Assembly: GCA_050289385.1 (NCBI GenBank)
Contig: JBNKFQ010000144.1
Span: 1-35,784 of the forward strand
DNA from: JBNKFQ01 sp050289385
GTDB lineage: Bacteria; Pseudomonadota; Gammaproteobacteria; Pseudomonadales; Porticoccaceae
Direction of reading: 5' to 3'
DNA: 35,784 nucleotides
The notes under the pieces were generated by a model. That model made no database searches. It saw only the letters and a program-made list of their open reading frames with translations, and was not told where the DNA came from. The position numbers were made by a program, and so were the translations under genes. Shown piece after piece: positions 16,595-25,077 of this stretch; the stretch's first letter is position 1; each line of letters starts with the position of its first letter.

Positions 16595-16707
16595 GACCTC
16601 TCACATGATTTTATTCAGCTGGCTTTCGGTTATCACACTTCGTTCGAACAGAGTCTTGAACCGAGCTATTAAACTGGCATGTAAACAGAGCTTTCTGACC
16701 TGGTTGA

Positions 16708-16845
16708 ATGTCGCCCTTTAAAATTGGAGAGATTACAGAAGGATTATTAACGCTTTCCCGTGCTAACCGAAAGGCTATGGTCCGACAGAATGCAGCACTT
16801 AGTGAACCGGGCCAGGGTGCATCATTTATGTTTACCGTACCCGAT
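16708..16845 (+). pseudogene. Remnant of a histidine-kinase ATP-binding domain
   Basis: About 46 codons keep the order of the C-terminal kinase boxes: PFKIGE (F box), TEGLLTLSRA (like the G2 box GLGLxLSRA with one Gly lost), then MVRQNAALSEPGQGASFMFTVP, matching the typical end SEPGQGxxFxFTLP. The N, H and G1 boxes and all upstream domains are absent; TGA lies directly before the ATG. This looks like the decayed tail of a sensor kinase. Recognition is by eye over a short stretch and could be coincidence. The other parts of 16132-16936 hold no gene I can support apart from the RNA candidate and the leader of the peptidase gene. Confidence 0.4.
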
Positions 16846-16936
16846 ACTCCGGCATCTGCGCAGGGTCTGTTGACTTTCTCCACATGCTGTATACTTCGGC
16901 CTTTTATTTGGCCAGTATATTGTAAGGAGGTTAACG

Positions 16937-19042
16937 GTGAAGCAATTCCTCAGGCTCTGCACGCCATTTCAGGCTTTGATTCTCTCCATAGTACTTTTTA
17001 TCGGCGCCCCTGCCGTCAACAGCTCCCCCTCAAATGCACCTGACTCAGGCGACAGCAATACCCTGACATTAAATGATGTCGCCAGAGTATCTGCTATCGC
17101 ATCAATGTCCGTGTCGCCCGATGGTAAATGGGTTGCCTATGTGCGTACAGTACAACGCACGCCTTACGACGACGAAGACGGCGCCGCCTGGGGCGAACTC
17201 CATATTACAGATACAAAAGGCAATTCTCGCCCCTTTATCACCGGCGACGTGAATATTAAAAACGTGCAATGGTCTGCTGATAGCAAAACCGTTTATTACC
17301 TTGCCAAACGAGGTGAAGACAAATACACCAGTTTGTATTCGATTCCGGTAGATGGTGGTGAGTCCGTTCAAGTGTATGCCCACAAAACAGACATCTCCGG
17401 TTACAGCCTTTCTGCCGATGGTTCACAGGCATTAATTTTGGCAACAGAACCAGACCCGGAACACGTGGAAAAACTTTCTAAAAAGGGGTTCAAGGCAAAA
17501 GTTTATGAAGAGAACCTGCACTACTCCAATGCCTGGATGATCACACTGACTGGTGATAACCGGAAAGCCAAAATGCTAAATATCGAAGGTCATGTCCTCG
17601 ATATCCAGTTTAGTAACAAGGGCGGCCACCTGCTGGCCAAAATATCAAAAACACCTCTGGTCGATGATATTTTCACAACATCAAAGGTCACGCTGCTCGA
17701 CAACAAGGGAAACAAGCTGGCCACACTAAATGACGATGGCAAAGTTGGCGCAGGAAAATGGTCGCCGAATAACAAATCTGTTGCTTTTATCGGCACGGTC
17801 GATCAGCACGATCCAATGCAGGGTCGACTCAAGTTTCGCAATGACATCAATAGCAGAACAATTGATTTACTACCAAATTTGATGGGCCATGTGACCGACA
17901 TTGCTTTTCTGCCCAAGGGCGACATTCTGGCACTCAATCACATTGGTACTGGCAGCGAAATTGCCATTGTTAACCCTGAAAAGCCGGGTAAAAGCAAACG
18001 CCTGAATATTGGCGATCTTGTTGCGCACAAGCTCTCAGTGCCCGCTAACGCACGCGGTTTCGCGTTTACTGCTGATTCTGCCACCCATCCGATGGAACTG
18101 TTCTGGTATCAGAGCGGCAAAGTCAAACGCTTGACTGATAGCAATCCATGGCTCTCCCGTAAAGAATTGGGCAAACAGGAAGTCATTACCTATAACGCCC
18201 GTGATGGTCTGAAAATAGAGGGCGTACTGGTGTACCCTGTCGATTATCAGAAAGGCAAACGTTACCCCCTGATCAATTTTATCCACGGTGGTCCCGAGGG
18301 GCACCGATCCAATGGCTGGAATACCCGTTATTCAGAACCTGCCCAAGTGGCCTCGGCAAAAGGTTATTTCAGCTTTTACCCTAATTATCGGGGCAGTACC
18401 GGCCGGGGTGTAGAGTTCTCCAAAGCCGATCAACACGGGTACGCAACACCCGAATTCGATGATATTGTTGACGGCAAGGACCACCTGATAAAACTCGGCC
18501 TGGTAGATTCGCAAAAAGTGGGTATTACCGGTGGTTCTTATGGAGGTTACGCAACTGCATGGAGCGCAACTGCATTAAGTGAACACTATGCCGCAGCGGT
18601 CATGTTTGTAGGCATTTCCAATCAGTTATCAAAATTTGGCACAACAGATATCGCCAATGAGATGTTCCTGGTACATTCGCGTGCCTGGCCATGGGACGAT
18701 TTTCAATGGATGTTGGAGCGCAGCCCCGTTTATCACGCCCAAAAACACCGCACACCATTGTTAATTGCGCACGGTGATAGCGATACACGGGTACACCCAA
18801 GCCAGTCGATGGAAATGTATCGTTACCTGAAAACTCTCAACAACGCTCCGGTACGCCTGGTTTTCTATCCGGGTGAAGGCCATGGTAATCGCAAGGCTGC
18901 AGCCAGGCTGGATTTCTCCAAGCGACTAATGCGCTGGATGGATCATTATTTGCAAGGTCCTGGTGGAGAACCACCTGCTTACGATTTAAAACACGAGGAA
19001 CATCTGAAACAGAACAAGGAAGATAACAACGAAGATTCGTAA
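16937..19042 (+). CDS. Exported S9 family prolyl oligopeptidase-type serine peptidase
   Basis: The 701-residue protein has a signal peptide (LILSIVLFIGAPAVNSS), an N-terminal beta-propeller with WD-like repeats (SVSPDGKWVAYVRT, NVQWSADSKTVYYL, GKWSPNNKSVAFIG) and a C-terminal alpha/beta-hydrolase domain. The triad is S534 (GGSYGGYATAW), D616 (HGDSDTRVH) and H649 (GEGHGN). This is the S9C-like acylaminoacyl/dipeptidyl-peptidase arrangement; it should cleave short peptides in the periplasm. The start is GTG with a perfect AAGGAGG six bases away. The C-terminus is Glu/Asn-rich (EEHLKQNKEDNNEDS). It is a single-gene unit ended by a strong terminator. Confidence 0.92.
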   Translation: MKQFLRLCTPFQALILSIVLFIGAPAVNSSPSNAPDSGDSNTLTLNDVARVSAIASMSVSPDGKWVAYVRTVQRTPYDDEDGAAWGELHITDTKGNSRPFITGDVNIKNVQWSADSKTVYYLAKRGEDKYTSLYSIPVDGGESVQVYAHKTDISGYSLSADGSQALILATEPDPEHVEKLSKKGFKAKVYEENLHYSNAWMITLTGDNRKAKMLNIEGHVLDIQFSNKGGHLLAKISKTPLVDDIFTTSKVTLLDNKGNKLATLNDDGKVGAGKWSPNNKSVAFIGTVDQHDPMQGRLKFRNDINSRTIDLLPNLMGHVTDIAFLPKGDILALNHIGTGSEIAIVNPEKPGKSKRLNIGDLVAHKLSVPANARGFAFTADSATHPMELFWYQSGKVKRLTDSNPWLSRKELGKQEVITYNARDGLKIEGVLVYPVDYQKGKRYPLINFIHGGPEGHRSNGWNTRYSEPAQVASAKGYFSFYPNYRGSTGRGVEFSKADQHGYATPEFDDIVDGKDHLIKLGLVDSQKVGITGGSYGGYATAWSATALSEHYAAAVMFVGISNQLSKFGTTDIANEMFLVHSRAWPWDDFQWMLERSPVYHAQKHRTPLLIAHGDSDTRVHPSQSMEMYRYLKTLNNAPVRLVFYPGEGHGNRKAAARLDFSKRLMRWMDHYLQGPGGEPPAYDLKHEEHLKQNKEDNNEDS

Positions 19043-19056
19043 TCTGTGACTACTGA

Positions 19057-19094
19057 ATGCCCGAACTGCAACGTTAAAAGTTCGGGCATTTTTT
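19057..19094 (+). terminator. Rho-independent terminator of the S9 peptidase gene
   Basis: ATGCCCGAACT (19057-19067) pairs perfectly with AGTTCGGGCAT (19079-19089), followed by six T in total. The T run overlaps the stop codon of the convergent DUF4286 gene. No T run follows on the minus strand, so it is one-directional. Confidence 0.9.
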
Positions 19095-19437
19095 ACTCTC
19101 CAATAAGAAGGCTCTCACCCTCCTTCACAAATTTTTCCAGCGGCTCCAGAACACGTCGATTTGCACTGAACTTTCCGCCAAATTTTTGGGCCCCTTCTTC
19201 GCGCAGGCTCTCGGCGTGGTGATCAAGATAGTGATTAAGTGCGGCACGGCTATCGAGAAAATAGTGTATTGTCCAGCACTCTCCGTTGCCGCCTGCCTCG
19301 TCATTGTCTCGCTGGTACCATTTTGCAGCATGGAAGCCTTCCAACTTTAATATGTCGTCTATGTGGGAATGTAGCCAGCGACGATACTCATTGGCTATTT
19401 CCGGATTAACGGTCAAGTTGACTTCGTAAATAATCAT
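19093..19437 (-). CDS. DUF4286 family protein
   Basis: This 114-residue protein begins MIIYEVNLTVNPEIANEYRRWL and has the family pattern HIDDILKLEGFHAAKWYQR, then WTIHYFLDSRAALNHYLDHHAESLREEG and KFSANRRVLEPL. The fold is probably the dimeric ferredoxin-like (ABM-type) alpha/beta barrel. No enzymatic role is established; it lacks evident signal or membrane segments, so it is cytoplasmic. AGGAGA lies six bases before the ATG. The 3' end converges on the S9 peptidase gene and overlaps its terminator. Confidence 0.8.
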   Translation of the reverse strand: MIIYEVNLTVNPEIANEYRRWLHSHIDDILKLEGFHAAKWYQRDNDEAGGNGECWTIHYFLDSRAALNHYLDHHAESLREEGAQKFGGKFSANRRVLEPLEKFVKEGESLLIGE

Positions 19438-19500
19438 TCAAGTTCTCCTGCATACACATCGAAAATTCCTGCCTCGGTGACCTGCCCACCCATTTACAAC

Positions 19501-20559
19501 TTACAGCCAGTCTGTCAACTGAAATCCGATAGCGACTGTGTTGTTCTTGACATTGTAGTCAATGAGGCTTTCTCCATAACCACTGAAATACTTGATATAA
19601 CCCCTGACTCTGTGAGTCAAGGGAAAACTCCAGCCAGCTTCATAAGCACCTTTGCCGCTGGTGGTCACCGGATCTCGAATCATTAAACTCCAGGTGTAGC
19701 CGTTACTGGTGCGATAAGCACCAACCCATTCAAAATGGCCGAGAAAGTCGGTTATATCCGGATTGTCGTCACCCGAAGGGTCATTGATGCCGACCTTCTC
19801 GTTTTCCGGCACCCTGTACCAGGGTTTAAAAGACATCGCAAAATTCTCGCGAGCAAATATAAAATTGCACATTACCCTGTTCCAGCTTCGGGACAGTGTG
19901 CCGGAACGACCATTGGACTGGTGGTTGAAAATCAATTGATTGGTGACATTTTCAAACCCGAAAATCTCCCAGTCATTGCGGAAAGACAGCATTAATTCAG
20001 GCTCGTGATTGGTTTCGCGAAACGGCGCAGATATATCGCTGTTGTATGATTGCCAGAAAGACCGGTTGGTATACGCCGCGTGCAAGATTCCGTTGTTTCC
20101 AATCAGGTTGTCCCAAAGCAAAAATTTAAAGCTGACCTGAAACTGAAACTCCATGTTATCCAAACTTCCGTCACCTTCACGAAATTGTGATTCGTTGGGA
20201 TCGGAGTTATAGGAAAATGGCAAAAAATAGTTTGGGCGATGGCTGGTAAGGACAAAGGGGTTGTGTTCGGCATAAGACTCCAGGTTAATCCGTCTGCCTG
20301 CAGCACCGTTGTCGGATTCGGGGCCAGTCAGGCGCACTGGTTGTGCCGCTTCCGAGGTAAGCAGGTAAGCTTCACATTGCTTCCGCAGTTCACCGACTGT
20401 AGTATTGTCAGTTGCCGATTGCAGAGCCGCAGACAAACAGTCTCTCATGGATTCCGCATGAACTGGCAATGTCTGGATGAGAAAAACTATTGATAAAAGC
20501 CCGAAAACACTATTTATATATGGCGCTTTTATCTGTGATGCTTTTACAATCGATGCCAT
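19501..20559 (-). CDS. pldA: Outer membrane phospholipase A (OMPLA)
   Basis: The 352-residue protein has a signal peptide (LLSIVFLIQTLPVHA), then a periplasmic N-terminal stretch and a beta-barrel domain with the OMPLA catalytic triad H213, S215 and N227 (FNHQSNGRSG...SRSWNR). Further family marks are the HNPFVLTSHRPNYFLPFSYN segment, YNSDISAPFRETNHEPE and NRSFWQ. It hydrolyses phospholipids that reach the outer leaflet and helps keep outer-membrane asymmetry; the family acts as a calcium-dependent dimer. It is slightly longer than E. coli PldA (289), mainly from the N-terminal extension that contains DCLSAALQSATDN and a second cysteine. Divergent from the sulfurtransferase gene. Confidence 0.9.
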   Translation of the reverse strand: MASIVKASQIKAPYINSVFGLLSIVFLIQTLPVHAESMRDCLSAALQSATDNTTVGELRKQCEAYLLTSEAAQPVRLTGPESDNGAAGRRINLESYAEHNPFVLTSHRPNYFLPFSYNSDPNESQFREGDGSLDNMEFQFQVSFKFLLWDNLIGNNGILHAAYTNRSFWQSYNSDISAPFRETNHEPELMLSFRNDWEIFGFENVTNQLIFNHQSNGRSGTLSRSWNRVMCNFIFARENFAMSFKPWYRVPENEKVGINDPSGDDNPDITDFLGHFEWVGAYRTSNGYTWSLMIRDPVTTSGKGAYEAGWSFPLTHRVRGYIKYFSGYGESLIDYNVKNNTVAIGFQLTDWL

Positions 20560-20660
20560 TGCCTTGATCCCTGTAAGCGTGATTAATTGTCTGTTATCAG
20601 CAGTTCATGAGAGGTCAGTTTACGCGAAATCAGTTTGCCCTGAAATAACCAAGGACAGAA

Positions 20661-21497
20661 ATGCTCATGATACCACCATTGATTAGTGCATCCGACTTGC
20701 AGAAACTCGATACCTCAAACACTGTAATTTTCGACTGCCGATTTTCTCTGGCCGACGTCTCGCAAGGTGAACAACAATATCACAACAACCACATTCCCGG
20801 CGCTCGGTATTTACACCTGAATCGTGATTTATCGGGACCTGTTGGCAAGCATGGTGGCCGGCATCCATTACCCTCTGCAGATGCCTTTGGCGATTTAATG
20901 CGGCAACACGGCGTCAATCACGATACTCAGGTGATTGCCTACGATGACCAACGAATGGCTTTCGCATCAAGACTGTGGTGGTTGCTGCGCTACTTTGGCC
21001 ACGAACAGGTGCAAATCCTCAATGGCGGCTTGCAAGCCTGGATAAACAACTCCGGAACCACTGATGATCAAATTCCCGAAGCGCCACAGGTTCCCGGCAA
21101 CTTTACTGCACAAGCAGACGATTTCCAGCTTGTTGATTATCAAAATATTAAAGCTCATATAAACGATCCGGGACGCCTGTTGATTGATTCTCGAGAAGAG
21201 CGCCGTTATCGGGGGCTCGAAGAACCCATAGACCCGATTGCAGGGCATATTCCAGGGGCAGAAAATTTTCCCTGGCAGGGAGTAACAAATGAAAGTGGTC
21301 TCGCCCTCTCACCTGCCACGCAACAAAAACGCTGGAAAGATTTGCCACGGGGCAAGGAACTAGTGATCTATTGTGGTTCCGGGGTAACCGCCTGCGTGAA
21401 TTTACTATCGCTGGAGCTTGCCGGAATCAATGGCGCCAAATTATACGCAGGTAGCTGGAGTGACTGGTGTTCTTACTTGTCAACAGACAATAATTGA
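20661..21497 (+). CDS. Two-domain rhodanese-type sulfurtransferase
   Basis: The 278-residue protein has two rhodanese domains. The first, inactive, contains FDCRFSLADVSQGEQQY, HIPGARYLHLNRDLSGP and VIAYDDQRMAFASRLWW. The second has LLIDSREERRYRGLEEPIDPIAGHIPGAENFPW and the active loop C238-G-S-G-V-T-A. The CGSGVTA loop is typical of 3-mercaptopyruvate sulfurtransferases (SseA), whereas CRKGVTA is usual in thiosulfate enzymes, so the former substrate is favoured. It moves sulfane sulfur to cyanide or thiol acceptors in the cytoplasm. AAGGA lies five bases before the ATG at 20661; a second ATG is two codons later. Confidence 0.88.
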   Translation: MLMIPPLISASDLQKLDTSNTVIFDCRFSLADVSQGEQQYHNNHIPGARYLHLNRDLSGPVGKHGGRHPLPSADAFGDLMRQHGVNHDTQVIAYDDQRMAFASRLWWLLRYFGHEQVQILNGGLQAWINNSGTTDDQIPEAPQVPGNFTAQADDFQLVDYQNIKAHINDPGRLLIDSREERRYRGLEEPIDPIAGHIPGAENFPWQGVTNESGLALSPATQQKRWKDLPRGKELVIYCGSGVTACVNLLSLELAGINGAKLYAGSWSDWCSYLSTDNN

Positions 21498-21507
21498 TTG
21501 CCTCCAG

Positions 21508-22263
21508 TCAATTGGGGGCATTGTGCAAAATAATCCCAAGTGCCCTTCGGCGTCCGTCTGAAAGAGCGCTTACGCCGTGTTTCAGTGTAGCCCTGTAGTA
21601 ACCGGTTTTGCTTTTCACCGGACGAATACTGGTGGCAAAAAGGGTTGCATCCCCCTGTTGCAGAGGTATCACCTGAACCTTTGACTGCCGGCGAGGATGC
21701 TGATCAGTTATCACAAATTCCCCACCTTCAAAGTCCTCTCCGGGCCGGTTGAGCTGGATGTTCATCTGTATAGGGAAAATGCATTCTCCGTACAAGTCCT
21801 GATGAAGGTAATTGTAGTCACCAGCGGCATATTCCAGCATTAATACAGCTGGTTCGGTTTGCCCTGCCCTTCTGCACAACGCCTGAAACTGGCTGTAATT
21901 ATCGGGAAAATCAAATGGAATTTTACAAGTGTTATACCAACGCTGCGCAACGGGGCGCAGCAACTGGTACAGTTCGTGCCGCAAGTCGTCAATCAATGTT
22001 GGCAACGGCTGGCGAAAATAAACGTAACTCCCTTTGCCAAAACGATATCTGGCCATATCGACCCGGCGTCGAAAACGATCCGGCTCATCGTACCAGCGAC
22101 TGATTTCGCTACACAATTTTTCATTCAACAGTGAATCCAGCACAACGTAGCCGTGCTCTTCGAGATGAGCAATAATCGACGCCCGTTCTCTTTTACCGAT
22201 GATACCTTTTTCCCCTGGACCGCCAGGATACGTGTCCAGATCTATTTCCGTCTGCATTGACAT
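21508..22263 (-). CDS. 2OG-Fe(II) oxygenase (Oxygenase-NA family)
   Basis: The 251-residue protein closely follows a family of Fe(II)/2-oxoglutarate oxygenases that Pfam annotates as acting on alkylated DNA. Segments include HLEEHGYVVLDSLL, RFRRRVDMARYRFGKGSYVYF, LMLEYAAGDYNYLHQDLYG with the HxD metal pair, GGEFVITDQHPR, and LKHGVSAL...RRRALGIILH with the distal His and the 2OG-binding Arg. The direct biochemical evidence for DNA repair in this family is limited as far as I know. Start: ATG at 22263 (a second ATG two codons later); no strong Shine-Dalgarno. It lies between the convergent sulfurtransferase and msrA, which is on the same strand. Confidence 0.85.
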   Translation of the reverse strand: MSMQTEIDLDTYPGGPGEKGIIGKRERASIIAHLEEHGYVVLDSLLNEKLCSEISRWYDEPDRFRRRVDMARYRFGKGSYVYFRQPLPTLIDDLRHELYQLLRPVAQRWYNTCKIPFDFPDNYSQFQALCRRAGQTEPAVLMLEYAAGDYNYLHQDLYGECIFPIQMNIQLNRPGEDFEGGEFVITDQHPRRQSKVQVIPLQQGDATLFATSIRPVKSKTGYYRATLKHGVSALSDGRRRALGIILHNAPN

Positions 22264-22374
22264 GGCATTGCCCGTTATTACCCCTGTGCCGATCTGGTAA
22301 TACTAATGATTTATGCGTAAAGCGCTGGCAATTTTCGGACACGATATGCAGAACTGAACTGATGATAACGACAA

Positions 22375-23007
22375 CTATATCTGGCAGCTAATACCCGTAC
22401 CTTTTAAACCACAATATCCTTCAGGATTTTTCGACAGGTATTGCTGATGATAATCCTCGGCATAATAGAAATCTGTGATCAGTTCAATTGATGTGGAGAT
22501 AGCCGGATAACCTTCATTTGCCAGAGCTTTCTGGTATGCGTCCTGGCTCTTGCGGGCAACTTGCTCCTGCTCCGGGGAATAGCAAAAAATCGCAGAACGA
22601 TATTGCGTACCTGTGTCTGCACCTTGACGCATTCCCTGAGTTGGATCGTGCGCCTCCCAAAAAACCTTTAGTAAATCGCTGTAACTGATTACTTCGGAAT
22701 CGTAGGCCACCATTACTGTTTCCGTGTGGCCGGTCATACCGGTGCAAATTTCCTCATAAGTCGGGTTGGGGGTATATCCGCCAGCATAACCGACCGCTGT
22801 TGAATACACGCCATCTATCTGCCAGAAGCGCCTCTCCGCGCCCCAAAAACACCCCATGGCAAACGTCGCCTGCTCAATCATTACCGGGAATGGTGGCATT
22901 ATAGGATGACCATTGACATGATGGACAGCTGATACTTCCATGGCTGTTTGACGACCGGGTAATGCCTTCGCCGCGGTTACCAGTTCGTTTGTGCTGACTT
23001 CAGACAC
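22375..23007 (-). CDS. msrA: Peptide methionine sulfoxide reductase MsrA
   Basis: Using the GTG at 23007, the protein has 210 residues and begins MSEVSTNELVTAAKALPGR, in line with E. coli MsrA (212). AGAGG lies eight bases before this GTG; the longest frame starts at another GTG eleven codons upstream. The catalytic C53 is in FAMGCFWGAER, with VGYAGGYTPNPTYEEICTGMTGHTE and the resolving cysteines C199 and C208 at the C-terminus (GYCGLKGTGISC). It reduces methionine-S-sulfoxide in proteins, with electrons from thioredoxin. It lies 66 bases downstream of the transglutaminase gene on the same strand and may be the last gene of that operon. Confidence 0.94.
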   Translation of the reverse strand: MSEVSTNELVTAAKALPGRQTAMEVSAVHHVNGHPIMPPFPVMIEQATFAMGCFWGAERRFWQIDGVYSTAVGYAGGYTPNPTYEEICTGMTGHTETVMVAYDSEVISYSDLLKVFWEAHDPTQGMRQGADTGTQYRSAIFCYSPEQEQVARKSQDAYQKALANEGYPAISTSIELITDFYYAEDYHQQYLSKNPEGYCGLKGTGISCQI

Positions 23008-23073
23008 AGAATTTACCTCTCGATACGGTATTTGATACACCTGATGGACAACGATAGTTCATGACCTGCGGTT

Positions 23074-25077
23074 TTAACATCGAAACTTTTTGACGGCTTG
23101 ATGAAAATCCATTGACAGATCCAGGTTGCCACCATAACGAATTTGTTCGTACAGCATCAATATACGGGTAGCATCCCGAGCGCCAGGAGCGTCACATTTT
23201 TGCAAACGCGCTCGGTAGCTGCGTGGGCCCTCGCCGATATCCCGCGGCAAACCCGCTGTTGCCAGTTTGCGACACAATCGGGCAAAACCCTTGTCAACAG
23301 AATCAAGCTTTTGATGGCCGAGATTGCCGCGCAATAATCCCAGCGCTGTCACCGCCACAAAAACACCAGCCAAAATAAATATAAACAACGCAATTCGCAA
23401 GGGATCGACACCGCCGAGCAGCCGCGTCAGAAATGATTGCTGGATATTTTCGTAGCCCAGTACCCATTTTACCCAATAAAAATTAAGAGAATCGAGTTGC
23501 AGGCGAATATCATTGAGCCAGTTAATATCGCGAAAACGATTAAGTCCGAAAGGCGTATCCTCAAGGAAGTCTTCCTGTCCACCAAATACGGCCTCGAACC
23601 CGCCCTCTATACGTTCGGGCGCAACCGCTGCGGTGGGGTCAACTCTCACCCAGCCCGCTCCCGGCAGCCAGACCTCTGCCCAGGCGTGTGCGTTATACTG
23701 GTACACCAGCATATAATCGCCCGTGGGGTGACGTTCTCCGCCCTGATATCCCGTTACCACTCGAGCGGGTATGTTGGCAGCCCGCATCAGAAAAACAAAA
23801 CTGCCAGCAAAATGGCTACAAAAACCACGTTTGCCCTCAAACAGAAATTCATCGACAGTATGTGTACCCAGTAAAGGTGGCTCCAGGGTATACACGAACT
23901 CTCTGTTGTACCAGGCCAGAACCCTGCGAATATAGGCCTGTGCATCTCCACTTTCGAGTCGCCAGCGCCGCGCCTGTTCGCGAGCACCCGGGTTAAAATT
24001 ATTTGGCAGTTGCAGGGCCTGGCTGCGCTCATGGGGGTAAAGCTTGTCGGGAAAATATCGGTAGGTTGGCCAGGAGCGAACCCGATACTGAATTTTTCGG
24101 TTTATCGGTTCATGAAACACCAGACGCAGCTCCCGAGTTAAGCCGACACCCGGCGAAACCGGTTGGGGCGCAGCCAGTGCAAACAGCCAGTGCCGTTGTG
24201 TTGGTTCCATGACAATCGAATAGGTCAGGGGTTTGTCCACATAAGAAATGCGAGACTTCCATTTTGCGGGCTGGGAGGTATACCACTGCACATACGGACC
24301 ATCCCGGTAGTACCGGGGCTTACCCTGACGCCAGGTGCGGCCATCAAAGTGGCTAAGCACCGGACCGCGCCAATAAAGCCTGCTCGGTTCCGGCATGTCT
24401 TTATCAAATGTAACTCGAAATGCAATCGCTCCGTTTTTACCCAGTTTGGACAGATCTCCGGGTGCCATCTCACCGCTGACACCTGTTTTTCCCTGCTTTT
24501 GCGGTGAGGGCACCGACCAGAACGCCCCCAACCGTGGCATTACCAGAAAGAGTACCACCATCAATGGCAATGACTGCGCCAGCAATGCCCCTGAACGGCG
24601 CAATGGCAGCCAGACTCCTGCGCTATCTGTCTGGTGAATGCCATTTAGCGCAGCCGTACTGAGCAGTAAACAAAGGAAAGCATATAGCGCACGACCAATA
24701 GATTGCTCATAAAGCAGCAGAACTGTCGATAAAAAGAAAGCGACAAAAACCAGTATCAGGGCATCGCGACGCTGATGCATTTCCAGCAGTTTGAGAGCAA
24801 AAGCACTGACCAGAAGTGCGGTTAACGGCTCAAGCCCCCCAAGCCTCTGAAAAGAGAGCAGAAGCCCTGCCACACAAAACGCAACCAGAGTAAACTTGAT
24901 GCGTCGCGAGGGGTAGCTCCATGCGCCACGATATACCTGTATACGCCACAGCAGGCCAAAAATGGTCGCCACCGTCACCCATACGGGCAGTTCCGGCGCG
25001 AGCCCCGCGACAATGGCAACGAAGGACGCCAACAACCATAACAGCCCGACTCTGGAAACCTGCCAGCCCGGCTTCAT
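23074..25077 (-). CDS. TgpA-type transglutaminase-like membrane protein (DUF3488 + transglut_core + DUF4129)
   Basis: The 667-residue protein has six or so membrane segments in its first 190 residues (DUF3488), a large periplasmic part with the papain-like transglutaminase core, one further TM near residue 575 and a cytoplasmic DUF4129 tail. The catalytic triad is visible: Cys in GKRGFCSHFAGSF, His in QYNAHAWAEVWLPG and Asp in VRVDPTAAVAP. P. aeruginosa TgpA has this architecture and is needed for viability there; its substrate is unknown. Its start overlaps the DUF58 stop (ATGA), and with MoxR and DUF58 it forms the usual three-gene operon. Confidence 0.93.
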   Translation of the reverse strand: MKPGWQVSRVGLLWLLASFVAIVAGLAPELPVWVTVATIFGLLWRIQVYRGAWSYPSRRIKFTLVAFCVAGLLLSFQRLGGLEPLTALLVSAFALKLLEMHQRRDALILVFVAFFLSTVLLLYEQSIGRALYAFLCLLLSTAALNGIHQTDSAGVWLPLRRSGALLAQSLPLMVVLFLVMPRLGAFWSVPSPQKQGKTGVSGEMAPGDLSKLGKNGAIAFRVTFDKDMPEPSRLYWRGPVLSHFDGRTWRQGKPRYYRDGPYVQWYTSQPAKWKSRISYVDKPLTYSIVMEPTQRHWLFALAAPQPVSPGVGLTRELRLVFHEPINRKIQYRVRSWPTYRYFPDKLYPHERSQALQLPNNFNPGAREQARRWRLESGDAQAYIRRVLAWYNREFVYTLEPPLLGTHTVDEFLFEGKRGFCSHFAGSFVFLMRAANIPARVVTGYQGGERHPTGDYMLVYQYNAHAWAEVWLPGAGWVRVDPTAAVAPERIEGGFEAVFGGQEDFLEDTPFGLNRFRDINWLNDIRLQLDSLNFYWVKWVLGYENIQQSFLTRLLGGVDPLRIALFIFILAGVFVAVTALGLLRGNLGHQKLDSVDKGFARLCRKLATAGLPRDIGEGPRSYRARLQKCDAPGARDATRILMLYEQIRYGGNLDLSMDFHQAVKKFRC

